A stretch of DNA of 33,709 nt from Actinomycetota bacterium. GTDB lineage: Bacteria; Actinomycetota; Acidimicrobiia; Acidimicrobiales; Ilumatobacteraceae. Below are positions 1-7,501 of the stretch, one piece after another. A program made the position numbers and the translations under genes. Below the pieces are notes generated by a model that saw only the letters and a list, made by a program, of their open reading frames with translations, did no database searches and was not told where the DNA came from. How positions within the stretch are numbered: the first letter of the stretch is position 1; every line of letters starts with the position of its first letter. Location: contig RGCG01000014.1 of NCBI GenBank assembly GCA_009919275.1, positions 1 through 33,709 on the forward strand, given 5' to 3'.

Positions 1-11
1 AGGGCACAGAC

Positions 12-1394
12 ATGGCAAACGTAACCCTCCCTCAACTTGGTGAGACCGTCACCGAGGGAACCATCACGAAGTGGTTCAAGAAGGTCGGCGACACCGTCGC
101 CGCCGACGAACCGCTCTTCGAGGTATCAACCGACAAAGTCGACACCGAAGTGCCGTCACCCGTCGCCGGTGTCCTCACCGAGATTCGCGCCAACGAAGGC
201 GACACGGTTCCTGTCGGCGCAGTCATCGGTGTGGTGGGTGATGCCGGCGCTGCTCCTGCTGCAGCACCCGCTCCTGCCCCCGCACCTGCTGCGGCGCCTG
301 CTCCGGCACCTGCACCAGCACCTGCACCTGCACCCGCACCCGAGAAGGCCGCGGAGCCCGCTCCCGCTCCTGCACCCGCACCCGTTGCGGAGAAAGTCGT
401 GAAGGCTGCTCCGGCGCCGAGCGTTGGCGGTGCGCCGCTGTTGTCACCGGTTGTCCGCCGACTCATCGCCGAAAACAACCTTGATGCCGCGTCGATCAAG
501 GGCACGGGCCCCGGCGGTCGCATCACGCGTGAAGACGTTCTCGCGGTCATCGATGCCCAGGGTGGCAAACCTGCTCCTGCAGCAGCACCCGCAGCTTCTC
601 CCGCTCCGGCTGCGGCATCTGCGCCTGCTCCGGCTGCGAAGCCTGCGGCAAAGAAAGAAGCCGGTGCGGTGTCGGAAGACGGTCGCGAAAAGCGAATCAA
701 GCTGTCGAAGATTCGCAAACTCACCGGTGAACACATGGTGATGTCGAAGTCGGTCAGCCCGCACACGTTCAGCGTGGTCGAAGTCGACTACGCCAACGTC
801 GACCGGGCCCGCAACAAGGTGAAGGACGAATTCAAGAAAGCCGAAGGCTTCAGCCTCACCTACCTGCCGTTCATCTCACGCGCGGTCGTCGACGCGATTG
901 TCGAGTTCCCGCACATGAACGCTTCCGTCGACGGTAACGAGCTCGTCGTGCACAACTACGTCGATCTCGGCATTGCCGTCGACCTCGACTACCAGGGTTT
1001 GTTGGTGCCGGTCGTGCGCGATGCGGAAACCAAGCGTCTGCGCGCTCTCGCCCGCGAGATCAGCGACCTCGGCACGCGTGCCAAGAACCGCAAGCTCACG
1101 CCCGACGAAATCCAGGGCGGCACGTTCACGTTGTCGAACAACGGTTCGGCGGGTTCGGTCCTCACCATGGCGGTCATCAACCAGCCGCAGGTTGCCATCA
1201 TCTCGACCGATGCCATCGTGCGCAAGCCGGTCGTCGTCAATACTCCCGATGGCGGGGAATCGATCGCCATCCATCCGGTCGGCAACCTCGCGATGAGCTG
1301 GGACCACCGTGCGTTCGATGGCGCCTACGCGGCGAACTTCCTCTCGAAGATCAAGTCGATCCTCGAGACCCGCGACTGGACTGCCGAGCTCTAG
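12..1394 (+). CDS. sucB: Dihydrolipoamide acyltransferase (E2 of a 2-oxoacid dehydrogenase complex)
   Basis: This is the core E2 enzyme that carries acyl groups on a lipoyl arm inside a 2-oxoacid dehydrogenase complex. Seen: one lipoyl domain at residues 1-77 with the modified lysine K42 in a TDKVD turn; an Ala-Pro linker at about 79-140; a peripheral-subunit-binding domain at about 142-181 (SPVVRRL...GPGGRITREDV); a second linker; and a catalytic domain from about 226 to 460 with the active-site HRAFDG motif (H432, D436). The ATG at 12 is preceded by AGGG. The length of 460 aa fits a one-lipoyl-domain form. The next gene is lipB-lipA, which makes and attaches the cofactor this protein needs; Mycobacterium tuberculosis dlaT lies near lipB and lipA in the same way (from memory). 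Whether the substrate is 2-oxoglutarate, pyruvate or a branched-chain oxoacid cannot be told from this gene alone. Confidence 0.93.
   Translation: MANVTLPQLGETVTEGTITKWFKKVGDTVAADEPLFEVSTDKVDTEVPSPVAGVLTEIRANEGDTVPVGAVIGVVGDAGAAPAAAPAPAPAPAAAPAPAPAPAPAPAPAPEKAAEPAPAPAPAPVAEKVVKAAPAPSVGGAPLLSPVVRRLIAENNLDAASIKGTGPGGRITREDVLAVIDAQGGKPAPAAAPAASPAPAAASAPAPAAKPAAKKEAGAVSEDGREKRIKLSKIRKLTGEHMVMSKSVSPHTFSVVEVDYANVDRARNKVKDEFKKAEGFSLTYLPFISRAVVDAIVEFPHMNASVDGNELVVHNYVDLGIAVDLDYQGLLVPVVRDAETKRLRALAREISDLGTRAKNRKLTPDEIQGGTFTLSNNGSAGSVLTMAVINQPQVAIISTDAIVRKPVVVNTPDGGESIAIHPVGNLAMSWDHRAFDGAYAANFLSKIKSILETRDWTAEL
246..431 (+). repeat. Ala-Pro low-complexity linker in the E2 gene
   Basis: The codons are almost all GCN and CCN, giving runs of APAPAP between the lipoyl and subunit-binding domains (residues about 79-140). 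Such linkers let the lipoyl arm swing between active sites. A second, shorter one lies at about 567-656. The biased composition opens long false reading frames on the other strand. Confidence 0.85.
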
Positions 1395-1401
1395 AGCACG
1401 C

Positions 1402-2883
1402 ATGACCGCACCGCTGAACGTCCGCTGGTTGGGACGCGTTCCCTACCGCGAGGCGTTCGCATTGCAAGACGCGCTCTTCACGCACACCGACCGTCAGTAC
1501 CTGTTGCTTCTCGAGCATCCGCACGTCTTCACCCACGGCCCGAGCGCCGAGCTCGACAAGAACCTGAAGTGCATCCCCGAAGCCGTCGGTGCGGAACTGG
1601 TGAAGGTCAACCGCGGGGGGGACGTCACGTACCACGGTCCCGGTCAGTTGGTCGGCTACCCAATTCTCACCCTTGCACCAAAGCACGGGGGCAAAGCCGG
1701 CCCTGCCGACACCACGGCGTACGTGCACGGCATCGAACAGGTGATCATCGATTCACTCACCGAACTCGGAGTGGCCGGCGCCTCGCGCTTCGACGGCTAT
1801 CCGGGCGTCTGGTTGGGCGTCAACGAAGGTCGCCCGCGAAAGGTATGCGCCATCGGCGTGCGTCTCACGCGCGGTCGCACGATGCACGGTTTCGCATTGA
1901 ATGTCGAGACCGACCTCACCTACATGCGCGAACACATCGTGCCGTGCGGCATCGCCGAGCACCCTGTCACTTCGTTGCGCGAAGAGGGGATCGCAGCATC
2001 GATGCGCGAAGTCGCCGATGTGGTTGCACGTCACGTAGCGGCACGATTCTCGAACGGAGAAGTCGATCGTCGTGACGTCGCATGGGTGCACCGTCCCGAA
2101 GATTTGTCGCCGTTCTCGCGCGGTGCCGGCGCAGGCGAGAAGGTGCGTCTCACAGGTCGCCTCGCGCAGGCCGGTGTCACGGGTGGCATCGCAATCGAGG
2201 AACGCAAGCCTGACTGGCTGCGACCCAAGGTGCACCACGGCCCCGAGGTGTTGGAGACCAAGAAGGTCGTGCGCGACCTTGGTCTCGTCACCGTGTGTGA
2301 AGAGGCAGGTTGTCCCAACCTTTCGGAATGCTGGGCCGACCGCACGGCGACTTTCATGGTGTTGGGCGAACGCTGCACCCGCGCATGCGGTTTCTGCCTC
2401 GTCGACACCCGCAAGCCACTCGACCCCGAAACCGACGAACCGGCGCGCGTCGCCGAGGCAGTTGCCCGTATGGGGCTGATGCACGCCGTACTGACCATGG
2501 TGGCGCGCGATGACCTTGCCGACGGCGGTATGGCGCACGTTGCCGATTGCGTGCGCGCGATTCGTCGACGTTCGCCGCTTACGCGCGTCGAAACCTTGAT
2601 CTCCGACGTGAAGGGCACCGACGCACTCGATCTCCTCATTGCGGCAAAGCCCGACGTGTTGAACCACAACATCGAAACCGTCGCCCGGTTGCAACGCGCC
2701 GTGCGGCCGAGCGCCGGGTACGCGCGCAGTCACCGACGAGGTCGAGGCGACGTTGGTCGACCTGGCAAGCATCGGTGTCGACATCGTCACGATCGGCCAG
2801 TACCTGCGTCCCACCACGAACCATCTCCCGGTTGCACGATGGGTCGAGCCTGCCGAGTTCGAGCACCTGAAGTCATTCGGTGA
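1402..2883 (+). CDS. lipB: LipB-LipA fusion (octanoyltransferase plus lipoyl synthase), frame lost in the LipA part
   Basis: One uninterrupted frame carries LipB (about residues 1-220) and then LipA. LipB moves octanoate from ACP to lipoyl-domain lysines; LipA, a radical-SAM enzyme, inserts two sulfurs. LipB marks: [13 protein letters not shown], the [17 protein letters not shown] motif, and the [10 protein letters not shown] and KVCAIGVR segments. LipA marks: auxiliary cluster cysteines C299, C304 and C310 ([12 protein letters not shown]) and the radical-SAM motif C325-x3-C329-x2-C332. After RPSAGYARS, at base 2730, the frame is lost and 51 unrelated residues follow to the stop at 2883; the true LipA C-terminus continues in another frame (see 2732-2992). 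I chose the ATG at 1402, 7 nt after the E2 stop; an upstream in-frame start would overlap the E2 gene. LipB should be intact; LipA as read is not functional. Confidence 0.85.
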   Translation: MTAPLNVRWLGRVPYREAFALQDALFTHTDRQYLLLLEHPHVFTHGPSAELDKNLKCIPEAVGAELVKVNRGGDVTYHGPGQLVGYPILTLAPKHGGKAGPADTTAYVHGIEQVIIDSLTELGVAGASRFDGYPGVWLGVNEGRPRKVCAIGVRLTRGRTMHGFALNVETDLTYMREHIVPCGIAEHPVTSLREEGIAASMREVADVVARHVAARFSNGEVDRRDVAWVHRPEDLSPFSRGAGAGEKVRLTGRLAQAGVTGGIAIEERKPDWLRPKVHHGPEVLETKKVVRDLGLVTVCEEAGCPNLSECWADRTATFMVLGERCTRACGFCLVDTRKPLDPETDEPARVAEAVARMGLMHAVLTMVARDDLADGGMAHVADCVRAIRRRSPLTRVETLISDVKGTDALDLLIAAKPDVLNHNIETVARLQRAVRPSAGYARSHRRGRGDVGRPGKHRCRHRHDRPVPASHHEPSPGCTMGRACRVRAPEVIR

Positions 2884-2992
2884 GGGTCTCGGGATCGGCC
2901 ACGTCGAATCCAGCCCGCTCACGCGTTCCAGCTATCACGCGCGTGAATCCGCCGAGTCGGCGGGCGTCGCAGTGCCGGTGGTGATCTCGTGA
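2732..2992 (+). pseudogene. lipA: LipA C-terminal fragment, shifted frame
   Basis: This frame resumes lipoyl synthase at [11 protein letters not shown] and goes on through [21 protein letters not shown] to the RSSYHA motif that binds the radical-SAM cluster side of the active site. Compared with LipA proteins I know, about 24 residues between the two frames are absent, including the TKS...GLGE strand that helps bind SAM. The stop at 2990-2992 overlaps the GTG start of the M24 gene (GTGA), which supports this as the natural end of lipA. The missing block rules out a simple single-base sequencing slip. Confidence 0.75.
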
Positions 2993-3882
2993 ACTCGCGC
3001 GGTGGTTCGGCGCTTCCGTCGTCGGTGTTCGAAGAACGTCTTGCCCGCGTGCAGCAAGCCATGGCAGTGAACGATGTCGATGCGGTGATGCTCTCGGTCG
3101 GCCACGACCTGCCGTATCTCACCGGCTACCACGCGATGCCGTTGGAACGTCTCACGATGCTCGTCGTGCCCGTGGTTGGCCCGTTGCGTCGAGTGAAGAC
3201 CGCTGCCGAAATCGCCGCACTGCAACGTGCCGGCGCCGCGGCCGACCGCGTTGCGGCACAACTTCACGCCGGTGCCATTCCGCTCATCGGTCGCACCGAA
3301 GCCCAGGTGTCGGCCGACATCTCGCAGCGCCTCCTCGACGAGGGTCACGACGTCGTCAACTTCGCCATTGTCGCCGCGGGCGAGAACGCCGCCAGTCCCC
3401 ATCATCATCCCGGCAACCGCGTCATCCGCGCGGGCGAGATCGTGCTGTGCGACTTCGGTGGCACCATGGCCGACTACTGCAGCGACATCACTCGGTGTGT
3501 GTTCCTCGGTCAACCAAGCCCCGAGGTCAGCGATGCCTACGCGGTTCTGAAAGAAGCACAAGCCGCCTCGGTTGCCTCGGCTGTCGTCGGCGCCACGTGC
3601 GAATCGGTCGACGCTGCCGCCCGTGACATCATTACTGCCGCGGGATACGGCGAATACTTCGTGCACCGCACCGGCCACGGCATAGGAATGGAAGCCCACG
3701 AAGACCCGTACATCGTCTCGGGGAACACCGAACGTCTCGAGGCAGGCCATGCCTTTTCCGTTGAACCCGGCATCTACATCCCGGGCAAGTTCGGCATGCG
3801 ACTCGAGGACATCGTGGTTGCCACGGCGAACGGCCCGCTGCCGATGAACGCCGTGTCGCACGACCTCGTCGTTCTCGCCTAA
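2989..3882 (+). CDS. M24 metallopeptidase (Xaa-Pro aminopeptidase type), shortened N-terminal domain
   Basis: The pita-bread catalytic domain is complete, with all five metal ligands in order: D155 (CDFGG), D166 (CSDITR), H230 (HRTGHGIG), E259 (VEPGIY) and E273 (LEDIV). Such enzymes remove N-terminal residues, often ahead of proline. The N-terminal creatinase-like domain begins normally ([37 protein letters not shown]) but jumps after about residue 61 straight to [12 protein letters not shown], which normally stands some 70-90 residues later. The protein is 297 aa where the family is usually about 360-380. The break is in frame, so the gene stays open. The GTG start overlaps the lipA stop by 4 nt, suggesting translational coupling. 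Either the protein is a reduced form or the DNA has a deletion; conserved text on both sides favours deletion. Confidence 0.85.
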   Translation: MNSRGGSALPSSVFEERLARVQQAMAVNDVDAVMLSVGHDLPYLTGYHAMPLERLTMLVVPVVGPLRRVKTAAEIAALQRAGAAADRVAAQLHAGAIPLIGRTEAQVSADISQRLLDEGHDVVNFAIVAAGENAASPHHHPGNRVIRAGEIVLCDFGGTMADYCSDITRCVFLGQPSPEVSDAYAVLKEAQAASVASAVVGATCESVDAAARDIITAAGYGEYFVHRTGHGIGMEAHEDPYIVSGNTERLEAGHAFSVEPGIYIPGKFGMRLEDIVVATANGPLPMNAVSHDLVVLA

Positions 3883-3924
3883 GTTTCCCTCCGTAGTTCG
3901 CGTCAACGAACCGGGGGAAGCGAC

Positions 3925-5637
3925 ATGTTGGACGTTCTCATTCGTGGTGGGGAAGTTGTGGACGGCACGGGATCGCCGCGCCGTCGTGCCGACGTCGGCA
4001 TCGCCGATGGCAAAGTTGTCGCAATCGGCAACGTGACCGATTCGGCGAAGAAGACGATCGACGCCACCGGCAAATTGGTGACGCCGGGCTTCATCGACCT
4101 GCACACGCACTACGACGCCCAGGCGTTCTGGGACACATCTCTCAGCCCGTCGCCGTTGCATGGTGTTACAACGGTGATGGCCGGTAACTGTGGTTTCACC
4201 ATCGCGCCCCTCACCCCGCAGGACGGTGACTACCTGATGCGCATGTTGGCGCGTGTCGAGGGCATGCCGCTCGAGAGCCTGCAGGAAGGCGTGCCGTGGA
4301 ACTGGAGCACCACCGGTGAGTTCCTCGACGCGATCGACGGCAAGTTGATGCCGAACGCCGGTTTCCTCGTCGGTCACAGCGCATTACGGCGAGTGGTGAT
4401 GCACGACGATGCGACGCGCCGCGAGGCGACGCCGCAAGAGATCGAGCAAATGAAAGAGCTGCTGCGCGCAGGCTTGCGTGCCGGCGGCATGGGCTTCTCG
4501 TCCACTTGGTCGACCAGTCACAACGACCACACCGGCGTGCCCGTGCCGTCGCGGCATGGTTCCCGCGAAGAGTTGATCGCTCTCTGCTCGGTGGTGAGTG
4601 AGTTCCCCGGAACGACGCTCGAGTTCATTCCCGCCGTCGGTCGCTTCGAGCGCGAGACGTTCGAACTGATGGCCGACATGAGCGCCGCCGCCAACCGTCC
4701 GTTGAACTGGAACCTGTTGCAGGTGTACGCCCAGAACTGGGACCTGGTGCAGCACCAGCTCGAGGGCTACGACGTCGCAAAAGAGCGGGGTGGGAAGGTT
4801 CTTGCTCTGACGCTGCCCGACACGTTCCGGACGCGTTTGAACCTGCGCAGCGGTTTCATCCTCGACATCCTGAACGGTTGGGACGAGCTGATGGCGCTGC
4901 CTCCCGAGGAAAAGTTGGCGATGCTACGAGACCCGAAGGGCCGCCAAGAGATGAATGACAAAGCGCAGGCGACTGTCGGTCCGACGCGTTCGATCGGCAA
5001 CTGGGCCGCGTACATGTTGCTCGAGACGTTCAGCGAGAAATGGAAGCCCTACCAGGGTCGCCTCATCGGAGACATCGCCAAGGAACTCGGCAAAGAGCCG
5101 TGGGACGCGCTCGCCGACATCGTGGTCGACGACAACCTGAACACCGTCATCACCGTGCCCGACAAGGGTCAGGGTGACGACACCTGGGCCAAGCGCGTCG
5201 AAGTGTGGCGTGACGACCGCGCAATCGTTGGTGCCAGCGACGCAGGTGCACACCTCGACATGATCGACTCGTTTTCATTCTCGACAACCATGCTCGCGCG
5301 CGCGGTGCGCGAACGGAACCTGATGTCGTTCGAAGAGGCGATCACGCACCTCACCGACAAGCCCGCACGCTTGTACGGCCTGCGCGACCGTGGCCGCCTG
5401 CAAGAGGGTTACTTCGCCGATGTCGTGGTGCTCGACCCCGACACCGTCGGCCCGGGTGAGGTGTACATGAAGTTCGACCTGCCCGGCGGAGCCGGCCGTG
5501 TGTACGGCGAGGCAATCGGTATCGAACACGTACTCGTCAATGGTGTGCCCGCAGTTGAGAACGGCGAGATTCTCGACGCACGTCCGGGTGCGCTCATCCG
5601 CTCAGGTCGCGACACCGACACCGTCACCGCGCGCTGA
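3925..5637 (+). CDS. N-acyl-D-amino-acid deacylase family amidohydrolase
   Basis: This is a metal-dependent amidohydrolase of the D-aminoacylase group, expected in the cytoplasm. Seen: N-terminal beta-sandwich start (DVLIRGGEVVDGTGSPRRRADVG), metal-binding HxH at H60/H62 (DLHTHYD), GNCGF with C89 where D-aminoacylases have a ligand cysteine, a likely metal histidine in LVGHSALR, and the late GASDAGAHLDM motif with the catalytic aspartate. The C-terminus returns to the small beta domain (YFADVVVLDPDTVG). At 570 aa it is longer than classical D-aminoacylases of about 480 aa and matches the larger actinobacterial members. The ATG is set by a strong GGGGGA Shine-Dalgarno at 3911-3917. It is separated from the M24 gene by 42 nt and could be co-transcribed. 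The natural substrate is unknown; a role in degrading N-acylated or D-amino compounds is inference. Confidence 0.85.
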   Translation: MLDVLIRGGEVVDGTGSPRRRADVGIADGKVVAIGNVTDSAKKTIDATGKLVTPGFIDLHTHYDAQAFWDTSLSPSPLHGVTTVMAGNCGFTIAPLTPQDGDYLMRMLARVEGMPLESLQEGVPWNWSTTGEFLDAIDGKLMPNAGFLVGHSALRRVVMHDDATRREATPQEIEQMKELLRAGLRAGGMGFSSTWSTSHNDHTGVPVPSRHGSREELIALCSVVSEFPGTTLEFIPAVGRFERETFELMADMSAAANRPLNWNLLQVYAQNWDLVQHQLEGYDVAKERGGKVLALTLPDTFRTRLNLRSGFILDILNGWDELMALPPEEKLAMLRDPKGRQEMNDKAQATVGPTRSIGNWAAYMLLETFSEKWKPYQGRLIGDIAKELGKEPWDALADIVVDDNLNTVITVPDKGQGDDTWAKRVEVWRDDRAIVGASDAGAHLDMIDSFSFSTTMLARAVRERNLMSFEEAITHLTDKPARLYGLRDRGRLQEGYFADVVVLDPDTVGPGEVYMKFDLPGGAGRVYGEAIGIEHVLVNGVPAVENGEILDARPGALIRSGRDTDTVTAR

Positions 5638-5663
5638 ACCACCCGCGACGGGCCGCCGTCGCC

Positions 5664-5669
5664 TAACTT
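5664..5669 (+). promoter_or_regulatory. -10 hexamer TAACTT for the membrane gene
   Basis: TAACTT ends 7 nt before the GTG at 5677, so transcription would begin at or next to the start codon (leaderless). No clear -35 is visible. Confidence 0.5.
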
Positions 5670-5676
5670 GCAACCT

Positions 5677-6253
5677 GTGATTCGCCTCGACGCATCAACC
5701 GTTCTTCTGCAGTGGGCGAGTGGTGGTTTGCTCTTTTGCTGGCTGACGGTTCGCAACAGTGAAATCGGCCGCGGCTACACCTGGCTGTTGCACGGGCAGC
5801 GTTGATTGTCGTCGTGCTGGCGTTGGTCACCCTGCGCAAGACTCCGCCGCACCGCTTGCTGATCGCGCCACTGATTGGCGGCATCGGTGTGGTGGCTGGC
5901 GCGCTGGATGCGTCGTCGGGAACGTGGGATTCACTGCTGGCCTCGTACCGCGTGGTGATCGGGGCGATGTTCCTGGGGGCCATCACCGATGCGATGCTGC
6001 TCGGCCATTGGTACCTGGTGCAGCCGGGCATGCAGCGCAAGCTGTTGAAGGACTTGGTCGATGTCATGTACTGGGCCTTGCCGCTCGAGGTGATCGCGAT
6101 GCTTCTGCCCACGCAGTTCTGGTGGTGGTGACGAAAGCCGCGCTCAAAGAGCGCAGTTACTCGGCGGTGATGGCCGCGACGGGCCTGCTGTATCTCGCGA
6201 TCCTGACGTCTTTCGGCACCGACTTGGTGGCGCGCGCAACCCTGGCGGGATAG
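5677..6253 (+). pseudogene. Broken multi-pass membrane protein of unknown function
   Basis: Three consecutive pieces in three frames read as one hydrophobic protein. Piece one starts at GTG 5677 (IRLDASTVLLQW, then a membrane segment GGLLFCWLTV) and stops shortly after TWLL. Piece two, in another frame from about 5790 to 6118, has membrane segments (ALIVVVLALVTL, LLIAPLIGGIGVVAGAL, VVIGAMFLGAITDAMLLGHWYL) and a polar PGMQRKLLKDL loop. Piece three, in the third frame from about 6118 to 6253, has VVVTKAALKERSYSAVMAATGLLYLAILTSFGTDL. Each change of frame falls where a membrane segment would be expected, so coding sequence seems to be missing at both joints. I do not recognise the family. The next gene's promoter follows 35 nt later. 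Confidence 0.6.
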
Positions 6254-6287
6254 CCCGCACGTTTGGGGTCGTTTTCGGGTGGCGGTC

Positions 6288-6293
6288 TAGATT
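6288..6293 (+). promoter_or_regulatory. -10 hexamer TAGATT for acyl-CoA dehydrogenase
   Basis: TAGATT lies 8 nt before the ATG at 6302. It decides the start: an alternative in-frame start at 6263 would lie upstream of the promoter. Confidence 0.6.
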
Positions 6294-6301
6294 CGTCGCT
6301 C

Positions 6302-7459
6302 ATGGAAGCCTTCCCGCGCACGATTTTCGACGAGACCCACGACCAGTTCCGCGCTGCATTCCGCGGTTGGCTCGACGACCGTGTGGTGCCGAACCACGAA
6401 GAGTGGGAGCGCGACGGCATCACCCCGCGCGACCTGTGGTTCGACGCCGGCAAGCAGGGCTTCCTCGGCCTCACGGTTCCCGAGTCGTACGGCGGCGGCG
6501 GAACCAACGATTACCGCTTCGCGTCGATCATGACCGAAGAAATCGGGACCACGGGTGTCATCGGCAGCGGCAACGGCATCACGCTGCACAACGACATCGT
6601 TCTGCCCTACTACCTGGAACTCGCCAACGACGAGCAGAAGAAGCGCTGGCTACCGGGCATGTGTACGGGCGAGTTGATCGGTGCGCTCGGCATCACCGAA
6701 CCGAACACGGGCTCCGACGTGGCGGGCGTGCGCACGACGGGCGTGAAGAAGGGCGGCGTGTACATCGTCAACGGCGCCAAGACCTTCATCTCGAATGGCA
6801 TCAACAGCGACCTCGTCATCACCGTTTGCAAGACCGACCCCGAAAAGGGTCACCGCGGTTTCTCGTTGCTCATCGTCGAGCGAGGCATGAAGGGCTTCGA
6901 GCGGGGCCGCAACCTCGACAAGTTGGGAATGCACGCCCAGGACACCGCCGAGTTGTTCTTCAACGACGTCGAAGTGCCCGCCGAAAATCTGTTGGGTGAA
7001 GAGGGCATGGGTTTCGTGTACCTCATGACGAACCTCGCCCAGGAACGCCTCGGCATCGCAGTGGGTGCAATCGCCGTGGCCGATGCCGCGGTGAAGTGGA
7101 CTCTCGACTACACGAAAGAGCGCAAGGCATTCGGTCAGTCGATTTCCCAGTTCCAGAACTCGAAGTTCCTGCTCGCCGAACTTGCCACCGAGGTGCAGAT
7201 CGCGCAGGTGTACGTCGACCGTTGCATCGAACTGCATTGCGAAGCCAAGCTGAGCGCGGAACAGGCGGCGGCTGCGAAGTACTGGTGCACGGAACTACAG
7301 AACAAGGTGGTCGATCGTTGCCTGCAGCTGCACGGTGGTTACGGCTACATGCGCGAGTACCCGATTGCGCGGGCGTGGGCCGATAGCCGCATCCAAACCA
7401 TTTACGGCGGCACGACCGAGATCATGAAAGAGATCGTCGGTCGTTCGCTCACGCGCTAG
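6302..7459 (+). CDS. Acyl-CoA dehydrogenase, long-chain/isovaleryl type
   Basis: This FAD flavoenzyme introduces the alpha-beta double bond in acyl-CoA thioesters during beta-oxidation or amino-acid breakdown. Seen in the 385-aa protein: the flavin/substrate motif GALGITEPNTGSDVAG (about 127-142), the VNGAKTFISNG strand (about 156-166), YTKERKAFGQ, and the C-terminal IYGGTTEIMKE motif. The position that carries the catalytic glutamate in medium- and short-chain enzymes is glycine here (YGGT). The glutamate is instead E248 in LAQERL, as in human long-chain and isovaleryl dehydrogenases. The ATG at 6302 is chosen because a leaderless promoter ends 8 nt before it. A hairpin follows the gene at 7479. 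Chain-length preference cannot be read from the sequence. Confidence 0.92.
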   Translation: MEAFPRTIFDETHDQFRAAFRGWLDDRVVPNHEEWERDGITPRDLWFDAGKQGFLGLTVPESYGGGGTNDYRFASIMTEEIGTTGVIGSGNGITLHNDIVLPYYLELANDEQKKRWLPGMCTGELIGALGITEPNTGSDVAGVRTTGVKKGGVYIVNGAKTFISNGINSDLVITVCKTDPEKGHRGFSLLIVERGMKGFERGRNLDKLGMHAQDTAELFFNDVEVPAENLLGEEGMGFVYLMTNLAQERLGIAVGAIAVADAAVKWTLDYTKERKAFGQSISQFQNSKFLLAELATEVQIAQVYVDRCIELHCEAKLSAEQAAAAKYWCTELQNKVVDRCLQLHGGYGYMREYPIARAWADSRIQTIYGGTTEIMKEIVGRSLTR

Positions 7460-7478
7460 AAGATCACTTTTTCTTCTT

Positions 7479-7501
7479 GGCGCGATCTAAAAGATCGCGC
7501 C
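7479..7501. terminator. Hairpin between convergent genes
   Basis: A perfect inverted repeat with arms GGCGCGATCT and AGATCGCGCC and an AAA loop lies 19 nt after the acyl-CoA dehydrogenase stop. Its centre contains the stop codon of the convergent CoA transferase. Neither strand has a T-tract right after the stem, so it would be an actinobacterial-type, tract-less bidirectional terminator. Confidence 0.5.

Noticed and set aside
32-766. 244-aa minus-strand frame rich in Ala and Gly over the E2 gene
   Set aside because: It is the reverse reading of the Ala-Pro linkers and has no domain of its own; the plus-strand E2 accounts for the region fully.
2720-2740. Programmed frameshift in lipA
   Set aside because: There is no slippery heptamer, and a conserved block of about 24 residues is missing, which a frameshift would not explain.
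1753-2922. 389-aa minus-strand frame over lipB-lipA
   Set aside because: No recognisable motif, Cys/His/Arg-rich composition typical of an antisense reading of a GC-rich gene.
2935-4377. 480-aa minus-strand frame over the M24 and amidohydrolase genes
   Set aside because: It crosses two well-supported plus-strand genes and has no family features.
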